From Marinomonas aquimarina (GTDB taxonomy: Bacteria; Pseudomonadota; Gammaproteobacteria; Pseudomonadales; Marinomonadaceae): a DNA stretch of 64,000 nt. The stretch covers positions 103,055 through 167,054 of the forward strand of contig NZ_FLOC01000007.1 of the NCBI RefSeq assembly GCF_900089755.1. Direction: 5' to 3'. The position numbers were made by a program, and so were the translations under genes. The notes beneath the pieces were generated by a model. The model was not told the origin of the DNA. It searched no databases and saw only the letters and a list, made by a program, of their open reading frames with translations. How positions within the stretch are numbered: the stretch's first letter is position 1; every line of letters begins with the position of its first letter. Positions 16,011 to 25,541 of the stretch are shown one piece after another.

Positions 16011-16961
16011 ATGTCGAAAAAAGAGCACAAGCTAAAGCTACACCCACGCAACCCGCATCGCAGCCGCTACAACTTCTCCTTGTTGGCGGATTCGTGTCCT
16101 GAGCTTGCGCCTTATATTCAGTTGAACCAATACGGTAGCCAAACGATCAATTTTGCCGATCCTGCTGCGGTCAAAGTGCTCAACCGTGCCTTGCTGAATC
16201 ATTTCTATGGAGTGCTGTTTTGGGACATTCCCGAAGGCTATTTATGCCCGCCGATCCCAGGTCGTGCCGACTACATTCACTATCTTGCGGACTTATTGGC
16301 CAACAGTAATGACGGACAGATTCCCCGTGGCCGCGGCATTCGTGCCTTGGATGTGGGCACGGGAGCGAATTGTGTGTATCCGATCATTGGTTCGCAAGAA
16401 TACGGCTGGCAGTTCGTCGGCAGCGATGCGAACCCGATTGCTATTAACGCTGCGCAAGCGGTGGTGGACGCCAATGCCAGCTTGAAAAAGCGTATTAAAC
16501 TGCGTCTGCAAAACGATCAGCAGTCGATCTTTGATGGCATCTGGCAGTCAGAAGATCTATTTGATGTGACCTTGTGCAACCCTCCTTTTCACGACAGTGA
16601 AGCGACCATGGTGTCGGAGAACAAACGCAAGTGGCGGGGGCTGAAAGGGGACAACCATAACAGCACCTTGAACTTCGGTGGCCATGCCCCTGAGTTGTGG
16701 TGTGAAGGCGGTGAAGCAGGCTTTATCACGCGTATGATCAAAGAAAGTGTGCATTACAAAGAGCGCTGCTTCTGGTTCACCAGTTTGGTGGCGCGCAAAG
16801 AAAATTTGTCGGCGGTCTACCGCGCGTTACAAGCGGTAGGGGCGGCGCAAGTAAAAACCATCGAAATGGCGCAAGGGCAGAAAGTTAGCCGCTTTGTCGC
16901 TTGGAGTTTCTTAGAGCCGGCGCAGATCGATTTTTGGCGTGATACCCGCTGGCGTAAATAA
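16011..16961 (+). CDS. rlmF: 23S rRNA (adenine-1618-N6)-methyltransferase
   Basis: 316 residues. It methylates N6 of A1618 in 23S rRNA using SAM. Visible blocks are HPRNPHRSRYNFSLL at the N-terminus, the SAM site LDVGTGANCVYPIIG, and the N6-adenine catalytic motif NPPF in CNPPFHDSEATM. The C-terminal RFVAWSF is also typical. Length is like E. coli RlmF (308). Single gene. Confidence 0.93.
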   Translation: MSKKEHKLKLHPRNPHRSRYNFSLLADSCPELAPYIQLNQYGSQTINFADPAAVKVLNRALLNHFYGVLFWDIPEGYLCPPIPGRADYIHYLADLLANSNDGQIPRGRGIRALDVGTGANCVYPIIGSQEYGWQFVGSDANPIAINAAQAVVDANASLKKRIKLRLQNDQQSIFDGIWQSEDLFDVTLCNPPFHDSEATMVSENKRKWRGLKGDNHNSTLNFGGHAPELWCEGGEAGFITRMIKESVHYKERCFWFTSLVARKENLSAVYRALQAVGAAQVKTIEMAQGQKVSRFVAWSFLEPAQIDFWRDTRWRK

Positions 16962-17027
16962 CGCTTTGTATGGTCATCTCGATCATAAGCTAGAATGATA
17001 AGATCAGAGGATAAAAAAGGGGCTGTG

Positions 17028-17741
17028 ATGATCGCATGCATTCGGCTGTTGGTGTTATTTTTACTGATCATTTTAGTGACCGCAGGGGGCTTGCTGATGA
17101 GCCTGCTGTTGATGCGCTCCAAAGACCGTGTTTATTACATTGCCAAAGCTTTTGCACCGGTGTCCAAATTGTTCGGTCTAACCGTGCATAAGCATGTTTC
17201 CTACAAGGCCTACGACGTCAAACAGGCGGTATATGTGGGCAATCATCAAAACAACTATGATTTGTTTACCTTTTCCCATGTGTTGCCCCATGGCACGGTG
17301 ACGGTGGGTAAAAGCACCCTGAAATGGCTGCCTTTCTTTGGTTGGTTGTATTGGGCGACCGGTAACTTTCTGATTCACCGAAACGATCGCGATAAGGCCA
17401 TTGCCACCATTGCGCAGATTGTCGAGCAAATGCGTGACACCGGGTTGTCGATTTGGATGTTTCCGGAAGGCACGCGCAGTCGTGGTCGCGGCTGGCTGCC
17501 ATTTAAACGTGGTGCTTTCCATGCGGCGATTCAAGCCGGAGTGCCGATTATCCCTGTGGTGTGCAGCTCGACCCATAATCAAGTCAAACTTAATAGCCTT
17601 GATAACGGACACGTCAAAGTGGAAGTCATGGACCCCATCTACACCGAAGGTATGACAGAAAAAGACATCCCCGCACTGGTCAGCCGCTGCGAAGCCCTGA
17701 TGCAGGCAAAGCAAGAAGAGTTGGATGAGGCCTTAGTGTAA
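17028..17741 (+). CDS. plsC: 1-acyl-sn-glycerol-3-phosphate acyltransferase
   Basis: 237 residues. It converts lysophosphatidic acid to phosphatidic acid at the inner membrane. One N-terminal membrane span (IRLLVLFLLIILVTAGGLLMSLLL) is followed by the catalytic H-x4-D in NHQNNYDLF, then FLIHRNDRDKA, FPEGTRSRGRG and VPIIPVV, the four family blocks in order. The ATG at 17028 follows an AAGGGG ribosome site; the longer frame from 16995 lacks support. The 3044-4777 gene carries a second, more distant PlsC-type domain. Confidence 0.9.
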   Translation: MIACIRLLVLFLLIILVTAGGLLMSLLLMRSKDRVYYIAKAFAPVSKLFGLTVHKHVSYKAYDVKQAVYVGNHQNNYDLFTFSHVLPHGTVTVGKSTLKWLPFFGWLYWATGNFLIHRNDRDKAIATIAQIVEQMRDTGLSIWMFPEGTRSRGRGWLPFKRGAFHAAIQAGVPIIPVVCSSTHNQVKLNSLDNGHVKVEVMDPIYTEGMTEKDIPALVSRCEALMQAKQEELDEALV

Positions 17742-17756
17742 TCTATGGCGTGCTGC

Positions 17757-19115
17757 TTAGGGTTCCTCTGCCAGCGTTTGGGCGATAGCCGCTTGTAACT
17801 GGGTCACCAAATCATGCTCGGGTAGCCAAGCGAGTCCATGCCATTCACTGCGTTGGCTGAGCTTGTTAAACAGCGTTTCCAGTTGTGTCATGTCGGCTTT
17901 AGTGACGGGCGTCGCAGAGTTTCCCTGATAGACCTTCTGCGCCGCATGACCTCGGTGGTGTAAATGTTCGATTAGCTGCGCGCCACGCCACATGAGGGCA
18001 ATCAGACTGTCTGGTTTCAGTGCCAGAATTGAGCGCTTACGCAGTTTATTCATCAGGGTCGCTTTGAACGAGCGTCCCGTTTGCACCCCAGCCCCCAGCA
18101 GCGCGCCAATGGTCGTTGCGGTTCCCAGTGTGAGCCCGGCGCTTAGAATATCAATGCCGGCACCGATAGCAGCCCCAGCGGCGGCACTGGATCCGGTGCT
18201 AATGCCCCAGCTTTTCAGTGTCTCGGCATCAAATAAATCTTGTCGCCATTGGCCTTCTTGCAGAGGCAAATGGTCCAGCGCGACATCTTCTTCACGAAAC
18301 GCATAGAGCGCCAAGCAGTGCTTAATCAAGGCGCGTTCTTGTTGTCGAATACTCTCTTCAAACGCTGCCGTTTCAGGGGCGGTTGGGGTCGTGCTTTGGC
18401 AGACATAGTGGTTGGTGGCACATTGTACTAGCGTCTGTGCTAAGGCCTGTTGCGCGTTCTTTAGCCGCTGCGCGGCGTCCTCTTCACGCTGTTTGATCAA
18501 AGCTTGGAGGGCATCGTATTGCTCCGGCAATAGGCTTTGTAGGGTTTGATAGAGTTTGCGCTCATCGGCCAGATAAAACGCCACCGTATCGTAGCGCACA
18601 TGGGCATGCAGTTGGCGCTCGGCAAGACAGCGTTTCCAGGCGGCTTCGTGGTTATCCAGTGCCTGACAGAAATTTAGAATCGGAACGATAGGCTTATTGG
18701 CGCAAGCGAGGATATTCAGCTCATCGAGGTACTTGCCCAGTGGTGCTTGGCGCAAATCGATGACATACAAGATGATGTCGCAGCGGCTCAGTTGCTTAAG
18801 GATTTTAAACTCTTGCTCAAAATCTTCGGCCAGCCCCTGGTCTTGCAGGACCCCGTTGAGCCATTGCTCATGGGTCATAGCTTGATAGCCAGCGGCTTGG
18901 CGGGTCTGCCACAGGCCAATGGAGTCTTCAAAGCCTGGTGTGTCGATGAGATCCAGTAGGGGCTGATCGTTCAGTTGTAAGCTGATTTTCTCCACGTGGC
19001 GCGTGGTGCCAGAGTAATTTTGAATGTCGCCAAACTCATGATCACGAATTAAGGTGCGGATCAGTGAGGTTTTTCCGGTGTTGGCATGGCCGACGATTAA
19101 TAACGACGTAGGCAT
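17757..19115 (-). CDS. GTPase with DUF3482 domain
   Basis: 452 residues from the ATG at 19113-19115 (AAGGA eight bases upstream); the open frame to 19286 overlaps the upstream gene. The N-terminal G domain has the P-loop GHANTGKTS, a switch threonine region SGTTRHVEK and DTPGFED. The C-terminal half has a Gly/Ala-rich segment (GSSAAAGAAIGAGIDILSAG), suggesting membrane insertion. It is always paired with a DUF2868 membrane protein, as here with a 4-base gap. The pair is conserved in many gammaproteobacteria and its function is not established. Confidence 0.85.
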   Translation of the reverse strand: MPTSLLIVGHANTGKTSLIRTLIRDHEFGDIQNYSGTTRHVEKISLQLNDQPLLDLIDTPGFEDSIGLWQTRQAAGYQAMTHEQWLNGVLQDQGLAEDFEQEFKILKQLSRCDIILYVIDLRQAPLGKYLDELNILACANKPIVPILNFCQALDNHEAAWKRCLAERQLHAHVRYDTVAFYLADERKLYQTLQSLLPEQYDALQALIKQREEDAAQRLKNAQQALAQTLVQCATNHYVCQSTTPTAPETAAFEESIRQQERALIKHCLALYAFREEDVALDHLPLQEGQWRQDLFDAETLKSWGISTGSSAAAGAAIGAGIDILSAGLTLGTATTIGALLGAGVQTGRSFKATLMNKLRKRSILALKPDSLIALMWRGAQLIEHLHHRGHAAQKVYQGNSATPVTKADMTQLETLFNKLSQRSEWHGLAWLPEHDLVTQLQAAIAQTLAEEP

Positions 19116-19119
19116 GGCG

Positions 19120-20358
19120 TCATCCTTTTCTATCCAATAAATGGGCGATCTGATCTGGGGCAATGCCGCGCTCTTGTAAAGCCTGTGACCAAGCGTCGTT
19201 GAAGTCCTGCCCCGACAGGTAAAAGCGGCTGGTAAACGCCTGCGCTTGGCGCATAAAGCGCAAGCTGCCTCGATCTGGGCTGACATTGCTGTCGATCACA
19301 ATGATGCGTGCATGGTCAGCTGTTCCGTCAAGATAGTCCTGTTGCGCTTGGCTGTCATTGATGGTTTGGATGGTCGCCGTTTTCGGTAAACCAGCCGGCG
19401 TGGCACGACTCCATTCAAATAAGAAGTATTGCAACGGCTCACCCTGATTCTGTGGCGCCTTTGCTAGCGGCTGGCGTGGACCGTCGGCGGTTGGCTTCTC
19501 GGGAGTGTGGTCCGCATCAATCACTTCACGCTGGCTGTGGGTCTTCACAGCAGGTTGTGGTGCCAGTGAGCGCCATAGGATTTGGCGTTGTTGGCGATAC
19601 AGCAGATGGCACAGGGTGCTGAGGCATAAGCGCAGGGCAACGCCGTAGATCAAGACACAGGAGAGGATCCACAGCGCCCATGTTTTACGGGTATCGTCGG
19701 ATTGCAGCGCGCTGTTTATTTGGCTCACGGCAATGTCATCGAGACTTGGAACTGCGACGCCAAACCAAGCTGGCACTAGACTAATGGCTTGTGTGAGGGC
19801 GCGAAAATCCGCTTGTGTTAGCAGTGTGGTTTCCCAGACAAATTGCACTTGGTGAGTCATAAGGAACAGCAGAGCGCTCAATAAACCACCGATGAGGTAG
19901 CCGGTCCAAGCGCTGTGCACGATCCGCCCTAAGTGCCATGCCCCAGCGGCACCGCTAAAACGCAGGCGAATAAAGTGCGCTAAGGTTTGCTCAGAGGCCC
20001 CGACCGTCGGGGCCAACTTTTTTAACAGCAGCGTAAACCAAGCACTTTGGTGAGCGCTCTGTGTGGGCTGACGCAAGCGACTGAACAGCCACAACAAGAG
20101 GCTTAAAAAATGGGTGCCGAGCAGCACGATCAATAACCAGAAAATATTTAATTGTTGGTCGTGATCGGTACGAAAAGCCAGCGGTGCGGCAATGCTGCCA
20201 AGGATAAAGCAAACCAGAATTAGGCCCATTTGCAGATACTTGGCCAGCCCCAGTAGCTTGCCATAGCTTTCAATAAAGGTGACATCTGCTACGTTTAGGG
20301 GAGCGTCACCTGTTGTCAGGCCCTGTAAGGCTGTTTGCTCGTTTTGTGGCATCGTCAT
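19120..20358 (-). CDS. DUF2868 membrane protein, partner of the DUF3482 GTPase
   Basis: 412 residues. Membrane spans are at about residues 40-60 (LQMGLILVCFILGSIAAPLAF), 70-95, 155-180 and 235-255. A long soluble C-terminal region includes ARIIVIDSNVSPDRGSLRFM. The ATG has AAGGAA eight bases upstream. The first gene of a two-gene operon with the GTPase. No enzymatic motif recognised. Confidence 0.8.
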   Translation of the reverse strand: MTMPQNEQTALQGLTTGDAPLNVADVTFIESYGKLLGLAKYLQMGLILVCFILGSIAAPLAFRTDHDQQLNIFWLLIVLLGTHFLSLLLWLFSRLRQPTQSAHQSAWFTLLLKKLAPTVGASEQTLAHFIRLRFSGAAGAWHLGRIVHSAWTGYLIGGLLSALLFLMTHQVQFVWETTLLTQADFRALTQAISLVPAWFGVAVPSLDDIAVSQINSALQSDDTRKTWALWILSCVLIYGVALRLCLSTLCHLLYRQQRQILWRSLAPQPAVKTHSQREVIDADHTPEKPTADGPRQPLAKAPQNQGEPLQYFLFEWSRATPAGLPKTATIQTINDSQAQQDYLDGTADHARIIVIDSNVSPDRGSLRFMRQAQAFTSRFYLSGQDFNDAWSQALQERGIAPDQIAHLLDRKG

Positions 20359-20560
20359 GCAGTGATTTCCTTGACATAAATCTTTGTGCGTTAACGAGTT
20401 AACACGTTATATAGAGTCTAGCAATCGGCAACAGGAATTGGCGAATTGTTAATTATTTCAGGAATCTGTTTGAAATTGTTACGCGGCATTGCTGATCTTC
20501 TAATCGCGCTATTAGTATCGGCTAAACTAGAAGCATAGTCACAGGATAGGTGGGTATACC

Positions 20561-22174
20561 ATGCGTTTAAATTCTATAAGAACAAAAGTCACAGCCCCAA
20601 TTGCCCTGCTAACGGTCATCTTAATTGGTTCGTTTATCTCTTCCTCTTACCTGATCGAGATGGAGAAGCAGGGGATGGTGCGTCAGGCAGAGAGTTATTT
20701 TGCCGCGAACAGCTTAGTACTGAACGCCGACCGCGATATTTATCAAGCCTTAGTGGCACGCAACGCCATCGTTAATAAACAGGGTGACGTGAGTGCTCAT
20801 TTGGCGGATTTTGAAGAGAATGCGCAACAGGTGTTAGATCGTTTTCGTGCTTATCGCACGGCGTTACGCGGCGAGACTCAGTTGCTTAGCCAATTCTCAA
20901 ACTTTGATGCACTGTTTAAACAGTGGCAAGCCAATGAGCAAGCGTTATTGAATCGTATTCAGGCGGGCCAAGATCCGCGTGCGATGATTAGCACAGCAGA
21001 TGCCAGCTTCTCACGCATTCGTGATGTGTTGGATCAGGCCGGTGAGGCCGTTCGTGAACGCGCCACACAAGACCAGCAACAAGCCATTGCCACCATTGAG
21101 GTGTTTGAACGAACCTCGATGCTGGTTATTGCCATTGCGGTGTTGATTGCAGCCATTGCGGGTTACATCGTACCTAAGCGTTTAAATGCGCGCGTCTCAC
21201 ACCTAGTGAATCGCATCAAAGAAATCGCTGAAGGGGATGGCGATTTAACTCAGCGTATTAACTCCAGCGCCAAAGATGAGTTAGGGGATTTGGCCAATGA
21301 GTTTGATTACTTCGTGGAACGTTTGCGCGGTATCATCAGCAGTATCCATCATCAGGCACACTCCCTAGGGGGCATGACAGGAGAATTGGGACATGCCGCC
21401 GAGCGTACATCCAGTGTAACGTCGACCCTCGTGAATGCTTCAAACTCGATTGTCAGTGCCGCCCATGAGATGAGTATGTCGAGTCAGCAAATGGCGGGTG
21501 TGGCTAATGACACGGCAAGTGAGGCGAAAAACTCCAGTGTTTTGGCAGACCAAGGTATTGGTGCGGTGAACAACTCACAAGCGGCCATTGACAGTTTAGT
21601 GGGGGATATCAACGATGCCTTGTCACGTGCCACAGAGCTAGAGAAAAGCTCAGAAGCCATTGCCTCGGTATTGGAAGTGATTCGTAATATTGCCGAACAG
21701 ACGAACCTATTGGCGCTAAACGCAGCGATTGAGGCGGCTCGTGCTGGTGAACAAGGTCGTGGCTTTGCCGTGGTGGCCGATGAGGTGCGAACCCTAGCAA
21801 CGCGTACCCAGGACAGCACCAATGAAATCGAAACCATGATCGAGCAGTTGAAGGTGAACGTGCAAGGCTCGTCGCGAGCCATTCAAAATAGCCGTACGAA
21901 TGCTGACACCACGGTATCGAACTTTGATGAGGTGATTCGTATCTTTGGAGCGTTGCAAGAGTCCTTTGGTAAAGTGCAGGAAATGGCGGCGCAAACGGCG
22001 CAAGCCACCCAAGAGCAGTCCACGGTCACCGATGATATCAACGTCAATTTGTCGTCTATGAAACATCAAACCGATGAAGTGCAATCGGTGTCTGAACTGG
22101 TGCAAGAGCAATCGCGTCAGATCAGTGACCTGTTTAAAGAGCTGGATCGCCAGGTGGGCAGTTTTAAGGTGTAA
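20561..22174 (+). CDS. Methyl-accepting chemotaxis protein
   Basis: 537 residues in the class I receptor layout: first membrane span (about 12-30), a periplasmic helical sensor (about 31-185), second span (about 186-208), a HAMP domain ([25 protein letters not shown]) and a cytoplasmic signalling domain with the conserved hairpin tip [29 protein letters not shown]. The ligand is unknown. There is no C-terminal pentapeptide for CheR docking (it ends GSFKV). Single gene with a terminator. Confidence 0.93.
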   Translation: MRLNSIRTKVTAPIALLTVILIGSFISSSYLIEMEKQGMVRQAESYFAANSLVLNADRDIYQALVARNAIVNKQGDVSAHLADFEENAQQVLDRFRAYRTALRGETQLLSQFSNFDALFKQWQANEQALLNRIQAGQDPRAMISTADASFSRIRDVLDQAGEAVRERATQDQQQAIATIEVFERTSMLVIAIAVLIAAIAGYIVPKRLNARVSHLVNRIKEIAEGDGDLTQRINSSAKDELGDLANEFDYFVERLRGIISSIHHQAHSLGGMTGELGHAAERTSSVTSTLVNASNSIVSAAHEMSMSSQQMAGVANDTASEAKNSSVLADQGIGAVNNSQAAIDSLVGDINDALSRATELEKSSEAIASVLEVIRNIAEQTNLLALNAAIEAARAGEQGRGFAVVADEVRTLATRTQDSTNEIETMIEQLKVNVQGSSRAIQNSRTNADTTVSNFDEVIRIFGALQESFGKVQEMAAQTAQATQEQSTVTDDINVNLSSMKHQTDEVQSVSELVQEQSRQISDLFKELDRQVGSFKV

Positions 22175-22197
22175 GTTCCGCTTCGGCTTAATTGCTT

Positions 22198-22231
22198 TCA
22201 AAAAGCCGTATCTTCAGATACGGCTTTTTTA
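22198..22231 (+). terminator. Rho-independent terminator of the chemoreceptor gene
   Basis: Eleven-base-pair stem AAAGCCGTATC / GATACGGCTTT with a TTCA loop and a run of six T. Confidence 0.92.
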
Positions 22232-22293
22232 CGTCCGGTTAATGTGTAGACTGGAAAATTGGGGTTATTGGGGTTATCTTTTTAATTAGGAAC

Positions 22294-22311
22294 AGATCAA
22301 AGGAATGATCT
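22294..22311. promoter_or_regulatory. Palindrome covering the hicA ribosome-binding site
   Basis: Perfect inverted repeat AGATCA-AAGGAA-TGATCT. Its centre is the AAGGA ribosome site of hicA and it ends two bases before the ATG. HicB proteins with a ribbon-helix-helix domain repress their own operons through palindromes near the start, so this is a good operator candidate, although an RNA hairpin hiding the ribosome site is also possible. Confidence 0.55.
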
Positions 22312-22312
22312 A

Positions 22313-22498
22313 ATGAAGAGTCGTGATGTGATTCAAATGCTGCTAGAAGATGGCTGGTTTCAGCTCAGGGTCAAAGGCAGTCATGTGCAGTTTAAACACC
22401 CTACTAAGCGTGGCACGGTCACAGTGCCACACCCGAAAAAGGACTTACCCCTTGGCACTTTTAATAGCATCAAAAAACAAGCCCAGCTTGATGAGTAG
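22313..22498 (+). CDS. hicA: HicA toxin (mRNA interferase)
   Basis: 61 residues with a double-stranded-RNA-binding-like fold. The family core is MKSRDVIQMLLEDGWFQLRVKGSHVQFKHP, with the catalytic histidine in GSH, followed by VTVPHPKKDLPLGTFNSIKKQ. It cleaves mRNA and tmRNA when free of HicB. Toxin first, antitoxin second, 9 bases apart, is the typical order. Confidence 0.93.
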   Translation: MKSRDVIQMLLEDGWFQLRVKGSHVQFKHPTKRGTVTVPHPKKDLPLGTFNSIKKQAQLDE

Positions 22499-22507
22499 GT
22501 ACAAACC

Positions 22508-22912
22508 ATGAAATATCCCATTGTATTACACACAGATAATGGCGAGAGCTACGGCGTTACCGTTCCTGATATGCCAGGTTGTTTCTCTGCTGGAGATACC
22601 TTTGATGAAGCCTTGGAAATGGCCGAAGAAGCGATTTTTAGTCACTTAGAGTTGATGCTCGAAGACGGTGAGGACATCCCTGTGGCGAGTCCGATTGCCG
22701 AGCTAAAAGACAATCCAGACTACAGAGATGGTGTATGGGCGATTGTAAATGTGGATATCACACCACTGCTAGGCAAAAGCGAGAAGATCAATGTCACTCT
22801 GCCGCATTTATTGATTACCAAGATTGATAAAGTAGTGGCAGCGAATCCCAAGTATAAATCCCGCTCTGGGTTCTTGGCTGAGGCATCGAAGAAAATTTTG
22901 CAGTTATCGTAG
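22508..22912 (+). CDS. hicB: HicB antitoxin
   Basis: 134 residues. The N-terminal partial RNase H-like fold (YPIVLHTDNGESYGVTVPDMPGCFSAGDTFDEALEMAEEAI) binds and blocks HicA. The C-terminal segment INVTLPHLLITKIDKVVAANPKYKSRSGFLAEASKKIL looks like a ribbon-helix-helix DNA-binding domain. It would repress the operon, probably through the palindrome at 22294-22311. Confidence 0.93.
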   Translation: MKYPIVLHTDNGESYGVTVPDMPGCFSAGDTFDEALEMAEEAIFSHLELMLEDGEDIPVASPIAELKDNPDYRDGVWAIVNVDITPLLGKSEKINVTLPHLLITKIDKVVAANPKYKSRSGFLAEASKKILQLS

Positions 22913-22921
22913 GGGCTTTTA

Positions 22922-22996
22922 TTGTAGGACCTCGGTTCCCGAGGGAAGTGCTTTTGGGTGTGCAACGTTGTTCCCGCGCGCAGTGCGGTCCTACAA
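22922..22996. repeat. REP-like inverted pair (REPIN-type element)
   Basis: Two copies of TTGTAGGACC face each other, at 22922-22931 and, inverted, at 22987-22996. Each is followed inward by a GC-rich stem; the left one is CCTCGG-TTC-CCGAGG. Outer GTAGGA-type boxes plus short imperfect hairpins are the layout of REP doublets mobilised by RAYT transposases. It lies just after hicB and before a terminator. No RAYT gene is in the window. Confidence 0.65.
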
Positions 22997-23020
22997 AGCA
23001 CAAAAGGTCTATTTATGTGT

Positions 23021-23052
23021 AAAAAAGCCGCTTCATTTGAAGCGGCTTTTTC
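23021..23052. terminator. Bidirectional terminator between hicB and ettA
   Basis: Fourteen-base-pair stem AAAAAGCCGCTTCA / TGAAGCGGCTTTTT, with A and T tracts on both flanks, serving the convergent hicAB and ettA. Confidence 0.9.
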
Positions 23053-23077
23053 GTGTCTAAACGGGTAATCGGGAAGA

Positions 23078-24739
23078 TTACGCGTCGATACGTTTGTATT
23101 TGATACGTGTAGGCGTTGCGTCTTTACCGGTACGAGCTTTGTAGTCGGCTTCGTATTCTGCGTAGTTACCTTCGAAGAACACGGCTTTTGAGTCGCCTTC
23201 GTACGCTAGGATGTGTGTTGCGACACGGTCAAGGAACCAACGGTCGTGGGAAATCACAATGGCAGAGCCTGGGAACGCTAGTAGCGCTTCCTCTAGGGCA
23301 CGCAAGGTTTCAACGTCCAAGTCGTTGGTCGGTTCGTCCAATAGCAATACGTTGCCGCCTTCTTTCAAAAGCTTAGCAAGGTGCAGACGGTTACGCTCAC
23401 CACCAGAAAGGTGTTTCACCAGTTTCTGTTGGTCAGAACCTTTGAAGTTGAAACGACCGATGTAGGCACGTGACGGCACTTTCCAGTTGTTCACTGTGAT
23501 CATGTCCTGACCATCAGAGATCTCTTCGAATACTGTCTTCTCACCATCTAGCTCACGCATCTGATCAACGTAAGCAAGTTGTACCGTTTCACCCAGTGTC
23601 ACGGAACCTGTGTCTGGTTGTTCTTGACCAGCGATCATTTTGAACAGTGTCGATTTACCGGCACCGTTACCACCGATCACACCCACGATCGCACCTTGTG
23701 GTACCACCATGTTGAAGTCTTCTACCAAGACGCGACCATCGAAACCTTTGGAAACGTTTTCGACTTCGATGACTTTGGTACCTAGGCGTGGACCCGGTGG
23801 AATGTACAGTTCGTTGGTCTCGTTACGATCTTGGAATTCTTTCGAGTTCATCTCTTCGAAACGAGCTAGACGTGCTTTCGACTTAGACTGACGGCCTTTG
23901 GCGTTCTGACGAACCCACTCAAGCTCAGACTTGATCGCTTTGTTGTGCGATGCTTGTTGCTTCGCTTCCATTTCAAGACGCGCATTCTTCTGGTCTAGCC
24001 AAGAAGAGTAGTTGCCTTCGTATGGGATACCGTGACCACGGTCAAGCTCAAGAATCCAGCCCGCCGCGTTATCAAGGAAGTAACGGTCGTGGGTAATCGC
24101 CACAACAGTGCCTGGGTAATCTTTCAGGAAGCGTTCTAGCCATGCCACAGACTCTGCGTCCAAGTGGTTGGTCGGCTCGTCTAGAAGGATCATGTCAGGC
24201 TTGTCTAGTAGCAGACGACATAGGGCCACACGACGACGCTCACCACCCGATAGGTGTTCAACATTCGCTTCCCAAGGTGGTAGACGTAGGGCGTCTGCCG
24301 CCACTTCTAGGGCACGATCAAGGTTGTGACCGTCTTTGGCTGTGATCAGGTTTTCAAGCTCGGCTTGTTCCGCCGCTAGTGCATCAAAGTCGGCATCTGG
24401 ATCCGCGTAAGCTGCGTAGACTTCGTCAAGACGAACTAGGGCTTCTTTTACGTCTGCTACAGACTCTTCCACGATGCCACGTACGTCTTTGCTTGGATCT
24501 AGCTCAGGTTCCTGAGGTAGGTAACCAACTTTTAGACCTGGCATTGGGCGTGCTTCACCGTTGTACTCTTGGTCAACGCCGGCCATGATGCGAAGAAGGG
24601 TGGATTTACCAGAACCGTTTAGACCCAAAACACCGATTTTAGCGCCAGGGAAGAACGATAGAGAGATGTCTTTTAGAATCTCGCGTTTTGGCGGTACTAC
24701 TTTGCCAACGCGGTTCATGCTGTATACAAACTGTGCCAT
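23078..24739 (-). CDS. ettA: Energy-dependent translational throttle protein EttA
   Basis: 553-residue soluble ABC-F ATPase that binds the ribosomal E site and gates the first elongation steps according to the ATP/ADP ratio. It has two ABC domains with Walker A motifs GLNGSGKST and GGNGAGKST, signatures LSGGERRRVALCRLLLDKPD and LSGGERNRLHLAKLL, and the inter-domain linker with the arm insertion expected for EttA. The N-terminus MAQFVYSMNRVGKVVPPKR is characteristic. Length equals E. coli EttA (555). Confidence 0.95.
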   Translation of the reverse strand: MAQFVYSMNRVGKVVPPKREILKDISLSFFPGAKIGVLGLNGSGKSTLLRIMAGVDQEYNGEARPMPGLKVGYLPQEPELDPSKDVRGIVEESVADVKEALVRLDEVYAAYADPDADFDALAAEQAELENLITAKDGHNLDRALEVAADALRLPPWEANVEHLSGGERRRVALCRLLLDKPDMILLDEPTNHLDAESVAWLERFLKDYPGTVVAITHDRYFLDNAAGWILELDRGHGIPYEGNYSSWLDQKNARLEMEAKQQASHNKAIKSELEWVRQNAKGRQSKSKARLARFEEMNSKEFQDRNETNELYIPPGPRLGTKVIEVENVSKGFDGRVLVEDFNMVVPQGAIVGVIGGNGAGKSTLFKMIAGQEQPDTGSVTLGETVQLAYVDQMRELDGEKTVFEEISDGQDMITVNNWKVPSRAYIGRFNFKGSDQQKLVKHLSGGERNRLHLAKLLKEGGNVLLLDEPTNDLDVETLRALEEALLAFPGSAIVISHDRWFLDRVATHILAYEGDSKAVFFEGNYAEYEADYKARTGKDATPTRIKYKRIDA

Positions 24740-25067
24740 AAGGTTATGTCTGTCCTAAGTTGAAAAAACGAATTGAGTCGCTGATTTAGCCTATTCAGGC
24801 CGCTAGCAACCCAATTAGAAGGCTAAAAATAATGGCGCTAAGCATAGCACAACAAGGTGTAATTCAGAATAAGTCCCCGTGACAGGAAGATGAAAATAGC
24901 GGGGCTTTCGAAAGTGTTTGATGTACCACACAAAAGCGCCTGCCAAGCTGAGCAAAACTTGGGCTTTAGTAGCCAATATGAGCCTAGGTTGGTATCATTT
25001 GTCTACATTATCAGTCATACCAAACTGACTGTTATCGAACGAACCTTTCTCGATCACTGGAACCAAT
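24740..25067. other. Intergenic region between divergent ettA and nrdR
   Basis: 328 bases with no convincing ORF. It must hold the ettA and nrdR promoters. Two weak inverted repeats are visible: CCCCG/CGGGG around 24873-24903 and TTGGTAT/ATACCAA around 24991-25023. No NrdR box (ACACwATATATwGTGT-like) and no FMN riboswitch was found before the riboflavin operon. Confidence 0.6.
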
Positions 25068-25541
25068 ATGCGTTGTCCTTTTTGTGGTACTCAAGATACC
25101 AAAGTGCTGGATTCCCGCCTTGTCTCAGAAGGTGCTCAAGTCCGTCGCCGTCGCACCTGTGGACATTGCCAAGAGCGTTTCACGACCTTTGAAATTGCCG
25201 AATTACAAATGCCGAAGCTGATCAAAAATGACGGCAGCCGTGAGCCGTTTGATGAAGACAAACTGCGTTCCGGCATTATCAAAGCGTTGGAAAAACGCCC
25301 AGTCAGTATTGAGTCGATTGAAACGGCCATTGCCCGTATTAAAGAGAAGCTACAAGCCACCGGTGAGCGTGAATTGCCTTCTCGCATTATCGGTGAAGCG
25401 GTCATGGAAGAGCTAAAGCGCTTAGACCAAGTGGCCTACGTACGCTTTGCTTCCGTGTATCGTAGTTTTAAAGACATCAGCGAATTCCGCGAAGAAATTG
25501 AACGCCTAGAAAGTGGTCGAACCACCCCTGAGGAGAAATAA
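25068..25541 (+). CDS. nrdR: Transcriptional repressor NrdR
   Basis: 157 residues. It represses ribonucleotide reductase genes when bound to dATP/ATP. The zinc ribbon ligands are Cys3, Cys6, Cys31 and Cys34 (MRCPFCG and [12 protein letters not shown]), followed by an ATP-cone domain ([28 protein letters not shown]). It is encoded directly before ribD with no gap, the usual proteobacterial arrangement. Confidence 0.96.
   Translation: MRCPFCGTQDTKVLDSRLVSEGAQVRRRRTCGHCQERFTTFEIAELQMPKLIKNDGSREPFDEDKLRSGIIKALEKRPVSIESIETAIARIKEKLQATGERELPSRIIGEAVMEELKRLDQVAYVRFASVYRSFKDISEFREEIERLESGRTTPEEK

Noticed and set aside
24740..25067. FMN riboswitch before the riboflavin genes
   Set aside because: The conserved AGGG...GGGGTGAA blocks are not present here or before ribBA.
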